IMG/VR virus record: IMGVR_UViG_3300042987_000526
Coordinates: 1 to 30,526 of that record
Origin: a virus
Length of the DNA stretch: 30,526 nucleotides
Strand: one strand, 5' to 3'
Part shown: positions 19,971 through 28,009 of the stretch, piece by piece
Numbering within the stretch: position 1 is the stretch's first letter
How the letters are laid out: each line of letters begins with the position of its first letter
Notes under the pieces: generated by a model
What the model saw: the letters and a program-made list of their open reading frames with translations, nothing else
What the model was told of the DNA's origin: nothing
Databases searched by the model: none
Position numbers and translations under genes: made by a program

Positions 19971-20460
19971 GTTCGATCCTGTGGCAGTTTGCACATAGCA
20001 ATACACATCGCTCAATCTCTGCAGCGATGCGTTCAACGCTAGCATTTGAAATCAGGGCTGAAGGGTTGTTGTCTTTGTCACCGACATGATGGAAATCAAA
20101 AGCAGCAGACGGGAAAACACCATTGCATCGTTGGCAGCTTCCGCCCATCGCGTCAATCAATGCATCCTTAATGGTCTGCTGCCGCGCCATCTTGAAATGC
20201 CTTGCGCATCTCATCCACCCGCCCTTGCCATTGACCGTATCGCCACATTCAATGCATAAACCTTTGTTGCCGAGTGCTCGCACAGGATCTGATAAACGTG
20301 CGCCACGCTTGAATCGCAGGTAGTGAGCGTTGCAGAAACCTTTTGCAATCGCATCATGAGGGCAGTCGTCAACAGTGCATGATCCGCGAGCCCCATCATG
20401 CAATCTAGACCTAGCCAAATGCAAACGGTCTTTCATTGCCTGTAATAGCTCGTCCTTCAT
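19954..20460 (-). CDS. HNH endonuclease inserted in the lysis cassette, 168 aa
   Basis: The start ATG 20460-20458 overlaps the holin stop by ATGA. The N-terminal part carries cysteine/histidine clusters (CTVDDCPHD, GFCNAHYLRFKRGARLSD, CIECGDT, MRCARHFK), typical of DNA-binding fingers in phage homing nucleases. The C-terminal part is an HNH domain: SCQRCNG, AFDFHHVGDKDNNPSALIS and ERCVLLCANCHRIEHAREL. The gene is clearly richer in A+T than its neighbours, and its end overlaps the endolysin start by 17 bases. Both points suggest recent arrival between holin and endolysin. It is most likely a free-standing homing endonuclease. Confidence 0.85.
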   Translation of the reverse strand: MKDELLQAMKDRLHLARSRLHDGARGSCTVDDCPHDAIAKGFCNAHYLRFKRGARLSDPVRALGNKGLCIECGDTVNGKGGWMRCARHFKMARQQTIKDALIDAMGGSCQRCNGVFPSAAFDFHHVGDKDNNPSALISNASVERIAAEIERCVLLCANCHRIEHAREL

Positions 20461-20870
20461 TGCTTGCCCTTCTTCATGTCGATGATCTTCTCGAGCGTGC
20501 GGCCGCCAAAGTAGAAGGACATGATCAACATGCCCCACTGACCCAGGAGCTCGACGTAGTTCTCGTTGGTGTTCTTGCCGAACGCGCTCATCATGGCGAA
20601 GGTGAAGTAGCCCGCCAGGATCGCGATCAGCGTCATCGGTCGGATGTTCTTGGACAGCCAACTGTCGCTGCCCATGTCGGCCTTGAGCCGCTCGGTCAGG
20701 TTGTTCTGCTCGACCTCAAAGAGCTTGGTCTCGTTGGCCATCTTCGCGAGCTCGCCGTCCTGGTGGAGCTTCGCGAGCTCGGCCTGGGCTCTCGCCTTGG
20801 CCTCCGGGTCAGGCAAGACCCTGTCGAGGATCTTGCCGCCGACTTCAAGCAGCGGGCCGAGTGGCAGCAT
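20457..20870 (-). CDS. Holin, three-transmembrane type, 137 aa
   Basis: A 137-aa protein starts MLPLGPLLEVGGKILDRVLP, with AAGGAG upstream. An amphipathic charged region (residues about 20-65) leads to SKNIRPMTLIAILAGYFTFA and later WGMLIMSFYFGGRTLEKI, followed by the lysine-rich tail KKGKQ. The 'N-x-RP-x-x-x-x' segment before the first membrane helix and the Y-FGGR-x-x-EK ending are typical of the 3TM holins (gene transfer agent and phage type). It would open the inner membrane so that the cytoplasmic endolysin reaches the wall. The HNH gene separates it from the endolysin. Confidence 0.8.
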   Translation of the reverse strand: MLPLGPLLEVGGKILDRVLPDPEAKARAQAELAKLHQDGELAKMANETKLFEVEQNNLTERLKADMGSDSWLSKNIRPMTLIAILAGYFTFAMMSAFGKNTNENYVELLGQWGMLIMSFYFGGRTLEKIIDMKKGKQ

Positions 20871-21135
20871 CGTCCTTCTCCTTACCGATCAGGTTGGCCG
20901 CGGCATACGCACCCTTGCGCCCGACGATTCCGCCGACCGCGCCGATACAGAGCAGCATAATGTCCTTGAGGATCGCCATGAACTGCGTGTCGATCGGCGA
21001 GATCTTGTCCATGTCGTGCTCGACGAACAGCACGCCCAGGATGATGCCGATCACGCTGGCAACAAGGATGCCGGTGAGCGATAGAGCGATCACCGCCCAG
21101 ACCCGCACCTCCACCTCTTCCGTCGTCATCTTCAT
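20845..21135 (-). CDS. Two-helix membrane protein of the lysis cassette, 96 aa
   Basis: The start was placed at ATG 21135-21133 (MKMTTEEVEVRVWAV), eight bases after GGAG and overlapping the stop of the 23-aa peptide by ATGA. Two hydrophobic helices are clear: residues about 12-36 (VWAVIALSLTGILVASVIGI) and about 55-75 (AILKDIMLLCIGAVGGIVG). The basic/acidic tail is KEKDDAATRPAA. It may be a second holin, an antiholin or another membrane partner of lysis. It overlaps the holin gene by 26 bases. Confidence 0.65.
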   Translation of the reverse strand: MKMTTEEVEVRVWAVIALSLTGILVASVIGIILGVLFVEHDMDKISPIDTQFMAILKDIMLLCIGAVGGIVGRKGAYAAANLIGKEKDDAATRPAA

Positions 21136-21203
21136 TGCGAGATCTCCGCTAGCACGCCCATCAGGAGCGTGATTCCGATCATCAAAAAGATTAGCCACTT
21201 CAT
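21132..21203 (-). CDS. Tiny membrane peptide, 23 aa
   Basis: A 23-codon frame (MKWLIFLMIGITLLMGVLAE, then ISQ) has CCAGGAGA directly before its ATG, and ATGA overlaps at both ends. It is one continuous hydrophobic helix. The perfect ribosome site and the two tetranucleotide overlaps argue that it is translated, although it is very short. It could modulate the holins on either side. Confidence 0.5.
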   Translation of the reverse strand: MKWLIFLMIGITLLMGVLAEISQ

Positions 21204-21691
21204 TCTCCTGGCCACGCGCTGATGATGTAGCTGACCAAGTGGTACATGATGATGCCGCCGGTGGCGAGCACCATCGCGATCAGCGCCCGCTCTTTCTTCT
21301 GCTTGGCCAGCCGCTCACGCTCACGCTGGGCGGCGAGCTCGGCAGCCTTGCGCCGCTGCACCACCGCGTTGTGCTCGCGCTGGATGTCATCCCAGACATC
21401 AGCCTGGCCGCTCCAGACCAGGAACTCGCGGAGCTCCTGCGTCATCTCGCGAACCTTCTTGGCCGCAATGACTGTCTCGAGCGCCTCGCTCATCGCAGAC
21501 TGCTGGCCGCCGCCGGCATCCTTCGCCTTGGCACGCTCGTCGGTCGACGCCTTCTGCAGCTGATCTTGCGCGTCGAAGAGCTTCATGAAGTCGCCGAGAC
21601 AGTCCTGCGCCTCGCGCCCAAGCTGGATCGCTTGCTTGATGCCAGCAACCGCAGCCTGCGCAGTTGCCAGAACAACCGCGACTTCGATCAC
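21200..21691 (-). CDS. Coiled-coil protein with C-terminal membrane anchor, 163 aa
   Basis: The start codon is GTG (21691-21689), one base after the previous gene's stop. The N-terminus (MIEVAVVLATAQAAVAGIKQ) is hydrophobic/helical. The centre is a charged coiled coil with REMTQELREFLVWSGQADVW and RRKAAELAAQRERERLAKQK, and the end has one membrane helix (IAMVLATGGIIMYHLVSYI). Proteins of this shape are common in marine and freshwater phages near the lysis genes, with unknown role. It is not a standard spanin, because the membrane helix is at the C-terminus and no lipobox partner is seen. Confidence 0.6.
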   Translation of the reverse strand: MIEVAVVLATAQAAVAGIKQAIQLGREAQDCLGDFMKLFDAQDQLQKASTDERAKAKDAGGGQQSAMSEALETVIAAKKVREMTQELREFLVWSGQADVWDDIQREHNAVVQRRKAAELAAQRERERLAKQKKERALIAMVLATGGIIMYHLVSYIISAWPGE

Positions 21692-21692
21692 G

Positions 21693-21860
21693 TCAGCTCA
21701 CCTTCAGCACCAGGCCGAGCAGCAGCATGATGATGAACCCTGCGCTACCGATCAGGATCGTCTCGAGCCGTTTGAGCCGGGCATTGATGCCCTCATAGCG
21801 CACCGCGCAAACCTCCTCATGCGTCATCAACCGAGCCTCCACTTCATTCGCCGTTGCCAT
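21693..21860 (-). CDS. Small XhlA/holin-like tail-anchored protein, 55 aa
   Basis: A 55-aa protein is preceded by a strong GAGGTGA site. A charged, helical N-terminal part (MATANEVEARLMTHEEVCAV, RYEGINARLKRLE) is followed by one membrane helix (TILIGSAGFIIMLLLGLVL). A short coiled coil plus a C-terminal anchor is the layout of haemolysin XhlA-like and related lysis accessory proteins. It opens the lysis cassette, 60 bases after the fibre-tip gene. Confidence 0.6.
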   Translation of the reverse strand: MATANEVEARLMTHEEVCAVRYEGINARLKRLETILIGSAGFIIMLLLGLVLKVS

Positions 21861-21920
21861 CAATCACCTCACACAAAACAAACCAGTCACGCCATTCCTC
21901 GCGAGCATTGCGTTAGATCA

Positions 21921-22325
21921 TCATGGTAACGGGGTGTCCGTAACGTAAGGGATGATCGCCACCTCGATCCATCGTTGCTGGTCAGCAGTCACGCCACTTG
22001 GGCCGAAAGCAACATACAACAGCATAATGTTGGCGTCAGCAGTCGTTACCGATCCGCTGTTGTTGATGTCGCCAAGCATCCGGCCATTGATGAGTGTGTT
22101 TTTCCAATATGCGGCATCAGGAGCACGGTTCTGCGCTGCCTTGGTAAGGCTGAGTGTTGTGGCAGCACTAGGCACATACAGCGTCTTCTGATCCCAGACG
22201 CTCGTCCACGCTCCCTTGCGAAACATGTGGATCTCGGTCGCACGCACCCAGCTGCCATCACGGTAGACATAGGCATAGCCTGGCTTTTTCCAGGCACCGC
22301 TGTCATAGACCGACAGTTCTCTCAC
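21921..22325 (-). CDS. Tail fibre tip-like protein with dockerin-type calcium loop, 134 aa
   Basis: The start is GTG 22325-22323, overlapping the fibre stop (GTGA). The N-terminal third repeats tryptophan/aromatic beta elements common in phage fibre tips: DSGAWKKPGYAYVYRDGSWV, then EIHMFRKGAWTSVW. Residues 85-97 (GDINNSGSVTTAD), with the following ANIMLLYVAFG helix, match the F-hand calcium-binding loop of dockerin type I repeats. Only one loop is present, whereas cellulosomal dockerins have two. A calcium-stabilised receptor-binding or fibre-cap role is likely. The direct coupling to the fibre gene supports a joint structure. Confidence 0.65.
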   Translation of the reverse strand: MRELSVYDSGAWKKPGYAYVYRDGSWVRATEIHMFRKGAWTSVWDQKTLYVPSAATTLSLTKAAQNRAPDAAYWKNTLINGRMLGDINNSGSVTTADANIMLLYVAFGPSGVTADQQRWIEVAIIPYVTDTPLP

Positions 22326-23233
22326 GATGCGACCCGCAGCCAGAGTGCGCCGTTGTCAGCAGACCCGCTCGGTTCAGCAGTGCTGACGGTGATCGGCACG
22401 GCATACGCGATCTGGTTGGTGCTGATCACGGTGATTTCGTCATTGAGAGTCAACGCCGACACCGTGATGCTGGTGCCGTTGGTTGCGGTGAACTCAGCCG
22501 AATGCAAGAGCGACCCATTGATGTAGACCTGCACGCTGCCGATGACGTAGTTGGTCGTGATCGTGGTCTGCCCAGATGTTGCCAGGGCGCGATAGATCGA
22601 ATAGGTGCCTGTCCCAAGGTTCACCCAACCGGTCGCCGTGTAGATGCGCACCAAGGCGCTCACGGTGTTGTAGTACAGATCGCCAGCCACGCGAGCATTG
22701 CCGTCCGGCCTGGCGGTCGGATCGGTTGCATAGCTTCCGTAGTAGGTCGTGTTGGGAGCGCCGGCCGTTGTGGTGACGTTGCCGTTCGAGTCGAAGCTCA
22801 GATACTTGTTGGCCCTGGTGGTGCGGCCAGGCAGCGTCATGTTGATCGTGGTCGGGTCAGTCTGCGGTGCCTGCAGCGCACGCCCGAGACCCTCGGCGTT
22901 CTGCTGCGCGAAGATCGTCTGCTGGTCGAGCTCGTCGTTCAGCGTGTTGGCGAAAAAATCGCCGCCGGTCACGAAGTCGGTAGTGCGGCTGATCGTCCGG
23001 TTGCCGACGATCGCGATCTGCGTCGCACCGGTAGGCGTGGCAGTCAGCGTGACGAAACCGGTGCCGTTGGCGTTGATCGTTACCGTGTAGTCGGTGGTCA
23101 GCACCAGCAGCGTATTGTCCCGATAGACCGCGATGTCGCCCGCCGCCAGGATCTCGAACGTAAAGTTGTACGGGCCGGTGCCGCTGGCCGTGTAGACCAC
23201 GCGCCGGGTGACGTTGTTGATTTGTATGGCCAT
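22322..23233 (-). CDS. Tail fibre protein with T7 gp17-like N-terminal domain, 303 aa
   Basis: Residues 1-150 match the virion-anchoring domain of T7 tail fibres: MAIQINNVTRRVVYTASGTG, YNFTFEILAAGDIAVYRDNT, a TDYTV strand, a TDF...GDFFANTLNDELDQQTIF segment and LGRALQAPQTDP. A glycine/threonine-rich linker leads to a second beta domain (residues about 170-300). That domain contains ARVAGDLYYNTVSALVRIYT, GWVNLGTGTYSIYRALATSG and a QVYINGSLLHSAEFTATNG segment. It is short compared with T7 gp17 (553 aa). The receptor-binding end may therefore be supplied by the coupled 134-aa gene or by other adhesins. Confidence 0.85.
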   Translation of the reverse strand: MAIQINNVTRRVVYTASGTGPYNFTFEILAAGDIAVYRDNTLLVLTTDYTVTINANGTGFVTLTATPTGATQIAIVGNRTISRTTDFVTGGDFFANTLNDELDQQTIFAQQNAEGLGRALQAPQTDPTTINMTLPGRTTRANKYLSFDSNGNVTTTAGAPNTTYYGSYATDPTARPDGNARVAGDLYYNTVSALVRIYTATGWVNLGTGTYSIYRALATSGQTTITTNYVIGSVQVYINGSLLHSAEFTATNGTSITVSALTLNDEITVISTNQIAYAVPITVSTAEPSGSADNGALWLRVAS

Positions 23234-23243
23234 CGTTCAGTCC

Positions 23244-26081
23244 TCAGTCAGGTTTGTAATACCGGCCATTGGCCCTGCGCAACTCTTTGAGCTCGTCGAT
23301 CTTCGCTCGTAGATTTGGATCTTCAGCGAGCAGCATCTTCTTTGCAGTGTCCATGTATGTGGAATGAACACTCAATATTCGCTGTTGCTGGTCACCAGTA
23401 TCAAGTAGATCAAAACCTGGTGTCTGTACCAAGTCCAAGAGCTTCTGCTTCGACGGGAGCTCTTTGCCGTAGATCGTCAGCAGCCGGTTGTACTGCATGG
23501 CATCCATCTCGATGCCATCGATCTTGCGCTCCGGCATACCGACCGGCGATCCCATGCGCACCAGCGCGTCATCGACCTCGCTGAACTGCGACGGGCTCAC
23601 GCGAGTCGGCAGCACAAGTTCGTAGGCCTTGCCCTGGCCAGAGAGCACTGGGTCACCCCACAGGTTCAGCGCGGGCGGCAGCGCCTCGCTTGCATACGGC
23701 AGGCGCGAGCGGTAGCGGTTGAACGCTTCATAGAACCCGCGCACGCCCATCGGCAGATCCGGGTTGGTGCGCACGTCGCGCTGCATTGGATCGATCAGGC
23801 GCTCGATGCTGGCCACCAGCGAACCATATGCGCCAGCCGGAGAGCCGCCGATCACGAAGCCGCCGTACTGCTTGGCGAGCTCGTTGACGATCTTCTTGCC
23901 GTCGACCTGGCCCTGCTGGTTGGTGCCGATCAGCTTGGCAATGTCTGCGATGCCCTGCAGGTAGGGTTGCTCTTTCAGGTACTCATAGAGCCCATAGGTC
24001 GCACCCAGAAAGACCTGCTCGATCTTTGTTGAGTCCTTCTCATGCCTTGCATATTCAGCATAGTCGGCGGCAATCGCGAGCAGAGCAGACACCGGCTCGA
24101 GGCCTGCATAGCTGTAGTATTCGTCGCCGATCTTGAAAGAGTAAGGCTTCCACCCGTCGCGCAGCAGCGCCTCGCGGTCGGCCTTGCGCTCCGGGCCGCG
24201 GCCAGTCAATAGGCCTTCGGATGCTATCGCTCCGAATGTGGCCAGCACCGCAGATCCGAGCGTTACTTTGGCGAGCGCCATGTCGCGGTAGATGCCACCC
24301 TGCGCGATCTCGTTCCTCCACTTGCTGGATAGCGGCGCGAACGGGGTGCGCTCAATCACCTCAAGGCCGATGTTGGCTGGCGTCTTGAAAAACGGCACCA
24401 CCACTTTGAGGGCCGGTGTGTTGAACACGCGCTGCAGGCTGGCAAGAGCAGGCGGCAGATCGGAGGTGAATGTGCCGCGCCTGGCGAAGTCCATCGCCGC
24501 CTCGTCAAGATCTCGCGGCGGGTTTGCCAGCAGATCGGTCACCTCGTTCTGGGCCTTGGCAATCGCATCAGCTTCCGGCATGCCGGCATCGATCGCCTCG
24601 CGGTAGACCTGCTTGCCGCGCCTGGTCACCAGCGTGTTGATCTGCATCCGGTAGAACACGCCCTTGAAGAACTCGTCCTCGGTCATCAGGGCGCGGCCGG
24701 GGAGGGTTACCGCCGTGCCGTAGTAATCGAAGGCCTTGCCCATCCAGGTGTTTTGATCGACGCCCGTCACGCGCTGCAGCGTTTCGCCCATGCTCTCCAT
24801 CGGCGTGCGCTGCATCTCGAGCTTCGACTTCAGATCGCTGGGCTGATTCTTCTTGAACGCTTCAGCCGCCAGTTGCATGCCCTCGACTACGCCATTGCGC
24901 AGCGACTGCACCATCGTCAGCGCCTCGTCGTAGCCGATCTTCTCAGCCTCAGTACCAGGCACCAACTGCTTCCAACTGCGCACGCCAGCCGGCAGAGTGT
25001 TGGAGTAGAACGCAGCCACCAGGCGCTCGGGGATCTGGTAGATCCCGAACATGCTGTTGCCCAGAATGTTCTTCGCATGCGATACCGGGCTCGACAGCAG
25101 GCCGTTGATGAACGTCGAGAACCAGATGTCCTTGACGCCGGACAGCATCGACTTCTCGACCAACTGGTTGCGTGCAGCGCGGGTCTCAAGCGACAGATAG
25201 GCACGGGCCATGTCGGTCAGAGAGCCTTCGCCGCCAAACTCGTCGAGCACCCCGCGGATTACGTCGGCGCTGCTGTCACGCGGGATGCGGAACACCGCAA
25301 GCGCACGGGCAGTCTCGGTCTGGATACCCTTCACGCCCTTCTGGATCATGCCGTGCAGCGCGACTTGCTGGCGCAGCTGCAGCTTCTGGGCGTCGGTGGC
25401 CTGGCCATCAGCCACCAGCTTGAACAGCCGGTCGAGTTCGATGGCGCTGGCATCAAGGGTGTCCAAGGCCCGCTTGGTATCAACGGCATTGGCCATCATC
25501 TTGCCGTTGCTGTCGACCAGCCTAGACAAAAACTTCTCGTCAATCCCGGCAGCATTTGCCTGGGCGCTGATCTCTTTGAAAGTGACTCTCTCGGTCTTGA
25601 TGCCAAGAGCGTCAGCCACGCCACCAATGACGCCTGCAGCATCACGGTTTGAGTACATGCTCAGATTAAAGGCTTCCTCGGGCGGCTTGCCGGTCAGCGG
25701 GCTGAACTTCTGGCGGCGGCTGACCGCAGCTTCGACCTGCTCGGTGAGCTCCTGGCTGGCCTCTGGGATAACCCGGAACCGGCCCTCGGTGGCCATCGGC
25801 GGGAGCTCGTCGACCGGAGCCCTGGCGGCTTCCGGGACAATGTTGCGCACGGCCTTGGGCTCGGCCTGCCTGGCAGCCCTGCGGATGATGGTGCCCAGGC
25901 CTGCAACCTGCAGCGGGTCTTCCATCGATGGGGTGCCGGGCTGGTCGGCGACCTCCGGCATTTCGATCGGCTGAGCCTGCTCACCCGGCATGGGCTCGAG
26001 CGGCATCTCGCCAGGCGGCGAGGCCTCCGGCAGGATCTGCTCGAGGCGCTGTTCGAGGGGGGTGTTGGGGATGGCCATCAC
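23244..26081 (-). CDS. Large internal virion / ejection protein, 945 aa
   Basis: This is the longest gene in the window. The first 110 residues are proline/glutamate-rich and look disordered. A helical region follows (NRDAAGVIGGVADALGIKTE, RALDTLDASAIELDRLFKLV). The central part has FSTFINGLLSSPVSHAKNIL, VTLPGRALMTEDEFFKGVFY, ANPPRDLDEAAMDFARRGTF and VVPFFKTPANIGLEVIERTP. Such 'LSSP-x-[ST]HA-x-N' and 'FKTP-x-N' elements are common in large polyvalent and internal virion proteins of podoviruses, which are ejected into the host with the DNA. One hydrophobic stretch (LAKVTLGSAVLATFGAIAS) may cross the membrane. It occupies the place of T7 gp16 and overlaps the previous gene by ATGA. No lytic transglycosylase motif is seen. 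Confidence 0.7.
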   Translation of the reverse strand: MMAIPNTPLEQRLEQILPEASPPGEMPLEPMPGEQAQPIEMPEVADQPGTPSMEDPLQVAGLGTIIRRAARQAEPKAVRNIVPEAARAPVDELPPMATEGRFRVIPEASQELTEQVEAAVSRRQKFSPLTGKPPEEAFNLSMYSNRDAAGVIGGVADALGIKTERVTFKEISAQANAAGIDEKFLSRLVDSNGKMMANAVDTKRALDTLDASAIELDRLFKLVADGQATDAQKLQLRQQVALHGMIQKGVKGIQTETARALAVFRIPRDSSADVIRGVLDEFGGEGSLTDMARAYLSLETRAARNQLVEKSMLSGVKDIWFSTFINGLLSSPVSHAKNILGNSMFGIYQIPERLVAAFYSNTLPAGVRSWKQLVPGTEAEKIGYDEALTMVQSLRNGVVEGMQLAAEAFKKNQPSDLKSKLEMQRTPMESMGETLQRVTGVDQNTWMGKAFDYYGTAVTLPGRALMTEDEFFKGVFYRMQINTLVTRRGKQVYREAIDAGMPEADAIAKAQNEVTDLLANPPRDLDEAAMDFARRGTFTSDLPPALASLQRVFNTPALKVVVPFFKTPANIGLEVIERTPFAPLSSKWRNEIAQGGIYRDMALAKVTLGSAVLATFGAIASEGLLTGRGPERKADREALLRDGWKPYSFKIGDEYYSYAGLEPVSALLAIAADYAEYARHEKDSTKIEQVFLGATYGLYEYLKEQPYLQGIADIAKLIGTNQQGQVDGKKIVNELAKQYGGFVIGGSPAGAYGSLVASIERLIDPMQRDVRTNPDLPMGVRGFYEAFNRYRSRLPYASEALPPALNLWGDPVLSGQGKAYELVLPTRVSPSQFSEVDDALVRMGSPVGMPERKIDGIEMDAMQYNRLLTIYGKELPSKQKLLDLVQTPGFDLLDTGDQQQRILSVHSTYMDTAKKMLLAEDPNLRAKIDELKELRRANGRYYKPD

Positions 26082-28009
26082 TGCGCTCCAGGCTGCGGAG
26101 CGCGGCCGCCCCGATTCACGCGAGTCGGATTTCCGGCGGCAGGCTCAACTCGTCCAGGTCGTCCGGCACCCCCTCCGGGTATGCCAGCCCCAGATAGTTC
26201 TCCCGCGTTACCGGTAGCCCCGCCTTCTGCAGCAGCTTGACCACGAAGTCCACCTGACTCCCACTCTGGGGCGCGGATTCCACCGGCTGCTTTGAAGACT
26301 TCATTTCGGGCCTCATCGATTGAGAGATCACCATTCCGATATTTTACCCAGATGTCGTCGATGCGGCGAGCGTTGGCTGCCGTTTTGAACGTGTCCGGGA
26401 ACAACCCGCGCACCGCTTCCCAGGTGATCGACTGCATCTCACGCGGCAGCACGCCACGCTCTGCAGCTGCTCTGCGATACGCCTCGGTATACAGGCCGTA
26501 GGTTCCCTGCACGCCAGTGATGCTGCTGTTCTTCGGGCCGACCTCTCCCTTCATTCCAGAACCGAAATTGTGGAGCACCTCGCGGCTGTTGCCTGACAGC
26601 GGGCGCAGCAGGCCAGCCGCCACCGCATGCGTGTCGATCGTGACGTGGCCAGCAGGATCGGTCGGCGCGTAGATGTTGTTGTAGAAGTTCCGCACTTTGT
26701 GCTGGCCGCCGAGCATCGTGCTGATGTTCGCCTTGCTCGGATCATCCAGGATGGCGATCGCCTTGCCGATCTCGTTGAGCGAGCCCCAGGCGACGCTGTA
26801 ATCCTTGCCAGACTGAGTGCGCCTCAGACCCGCCAGATCGCCCTCAGGCGTGACGATCTGATGGCCGCGGGGGTTGAATGCCTGGTCGAACGTGCGCAGC
26901 CACAGAGCCCGTTCTTCCGGCCCCTCGAGCTCGGCGAAGCTCTTGTTGCGCACCAGGTCGAGCACCGGCTTGTACTTCGGATCCTTCCAGATCTCTCCGG
27001 CGATCTTGTCCATGTCGGCGTCCCACTTGAACGCCCACTGATTCTGCGAGATGTCGATCACGCGCTGCGCGAGCGACACGTTCATGAACCAGTCCTTCTG
27101 CGGCGACAGCACGGCAAGCACTCCGGCCAGCGCCTGGTCGGGCTGGTTGTACTCGCGGCCCCAGCGATCGACGATGTTGCGAGCGCCGTCGTACCAGAGC
27201 TTGCTGCGCTGGCGCGTGGCTTCCGGCACCTGGTCGTACAGGTAGAGCAGGTTGTCCTTCACCTCGTTGATGAAGTCCTCGGACACCTGGTTGACATCGG
27301 TGGCATCTGTCTTGATGTTGGGGTAGGCCTTCACCAGATTGACGTTGTGCGTGAACGCTGCCGGGTCTGCCTTGGCTGCGTCCAGGCCGATTACCAGATT
27401 CTGCGTGAGCGGGTTCTCGGTGGCCTTCACTGCGGTCGGCAGCCTGGTGCTCACCACGTTTGCGCCGATCTTCCTGGCAAGCGACCCGACACCACCCTCG
27501 GCCTCGGTCGGCGTAGCGGCGACCGCAGCAGCAGCGGCAGGCAGCGCACCAGGGATCGCCTTTGCCACCGTGCCGGCAGCCTTGGCAGCGGTGCCAACGA
27601 TCGGCAGGTTGAGGAGCTCGGCAGCCTCGGGCTTCAGCCCTGCGGTGCCGCCAATACCGCCAGCGCCACGGGTCGGCATGAACCCGTAGCTCATGTCCTC
27701 GATTACTTTGCCGGCCTCGCCGACCGTCAGATCCTTGAGCGTCACCCGGCCCAGCATCGGGATGTCGAGCCCGACCTTGTCCAGCTGCACGCCCGCAGCG
27801 GTGAGCGCCTCGCCGAACCGGCCGAGCGCCTGCTGAAACATGTTGCGCGGGATCTCGCGGATCGAGCCGGAGTCGGCCGGCACGTTGGTCATCGTCTGCG
27901 CGGGAGCCTGCGCCACCTGCATCGGCTCCGGAGCGGGCTCGGCCACCGGCTCGCCTGGGAACTGCAGATCGGCCATGCGCTGCAGGTAGGAGCTCTCGAC
28001 TGACATCAT
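26078..28009 (-). CDS. Internal virion protein with putative HhH/DUF7178-like domain, 643 aa
   Basis: The start is ATG 28009-28007, overlapping the upstream gene by ATGA. Residues 1-50 are proline/alanine-rich. Residues about 140-170 are alanine-rich and could touch membranes. The region about 260-520 looks like an enzyme-type domain: RWGREYNQPDQALAGVLAVL with SPQKDWFMN, then GGQHKVRNFYNNIYAPTDPA, GHVTIDTHAVAAGLLRPLSG and YGLYTEAYRRAAAERGVLPR. The order 'AGVLA-x-x-SPQ-x-x-W, K-VRNFYNNI-x-x-P, VTIDTHA' recalls HhH-GPD-like folds and DUF7178-like phage domains. The C-terminus is glycine/proline-rich and basic. It is likely carried in the head and ejected; any catalytic activity is unproven. Confidence 0.6.
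   Translation of the reverse strand: MMSVESSYLQRMADLQFPGEPVAEPAPEPMQVAQAPAQTMTNVPADSGSIREIPRNMFQQALGRFGEALTAAGVQLDKVGLDIPMLGRVTLKDLTVGEAGKVIEDMSYGFMPTRGAGGIGGTAGLKPEAAELLNLPIVGTAAKAAGTVAKAIPGALPAAAAAVAATPTEAEGGVGSLARKIGANVVSTRLPTAVKATENPLTQNLVIGLDAAKADPAAFTHNVNLVKAYPNIKTDATDVNQVSEDFINEVKDNLLYLYDQVPEATRQRSKLWYDGARNIVDRWGREYNQPDQALAGVLAVLSPQKDWFMNVSLAQRVIDISQNQWAFKWDADMDKIAGEIWKDPKYKPVLDLVRNKSFAELEGPEERALWLRTFDQAFNPRGHQIVTPEGDLAGLRRTQSGKDYSVAWGSLNEIGKAIAILDDPSKANISTMLGGQHKVRNFYNNIYAPTDPAGHVTIDTHAVAAGLLRPLSGNSREVLHNFGSGMKGEVGPKNSSITGVQGTYGLYTEAYRRAAAERGVLPREMQSITWEAVRGLFPDTFKTAANARRIDDIWVKYRNGDLSIDEARNEVFKAAGGIRAPEWESGGLRGQAAAEGGATGNAGELSGAGIPGGGAGRPGRVEPAAGNPTRVNRGGRAPQPGAQ

Noticed and set aside
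21200-21691. Spanin (Rz-like) gene in the lysis cassette
   Set aside because: The membrane helix is at the C-terminus and no lipoprotein partner with a lipobox is found in or near the gene.
26627-28003. Long + strand open frame opposite the internal virion protein (458 codons)
   Set aside because: Antisense shadow of a well-supported gene with coupled neighbours; low-complexity translation.
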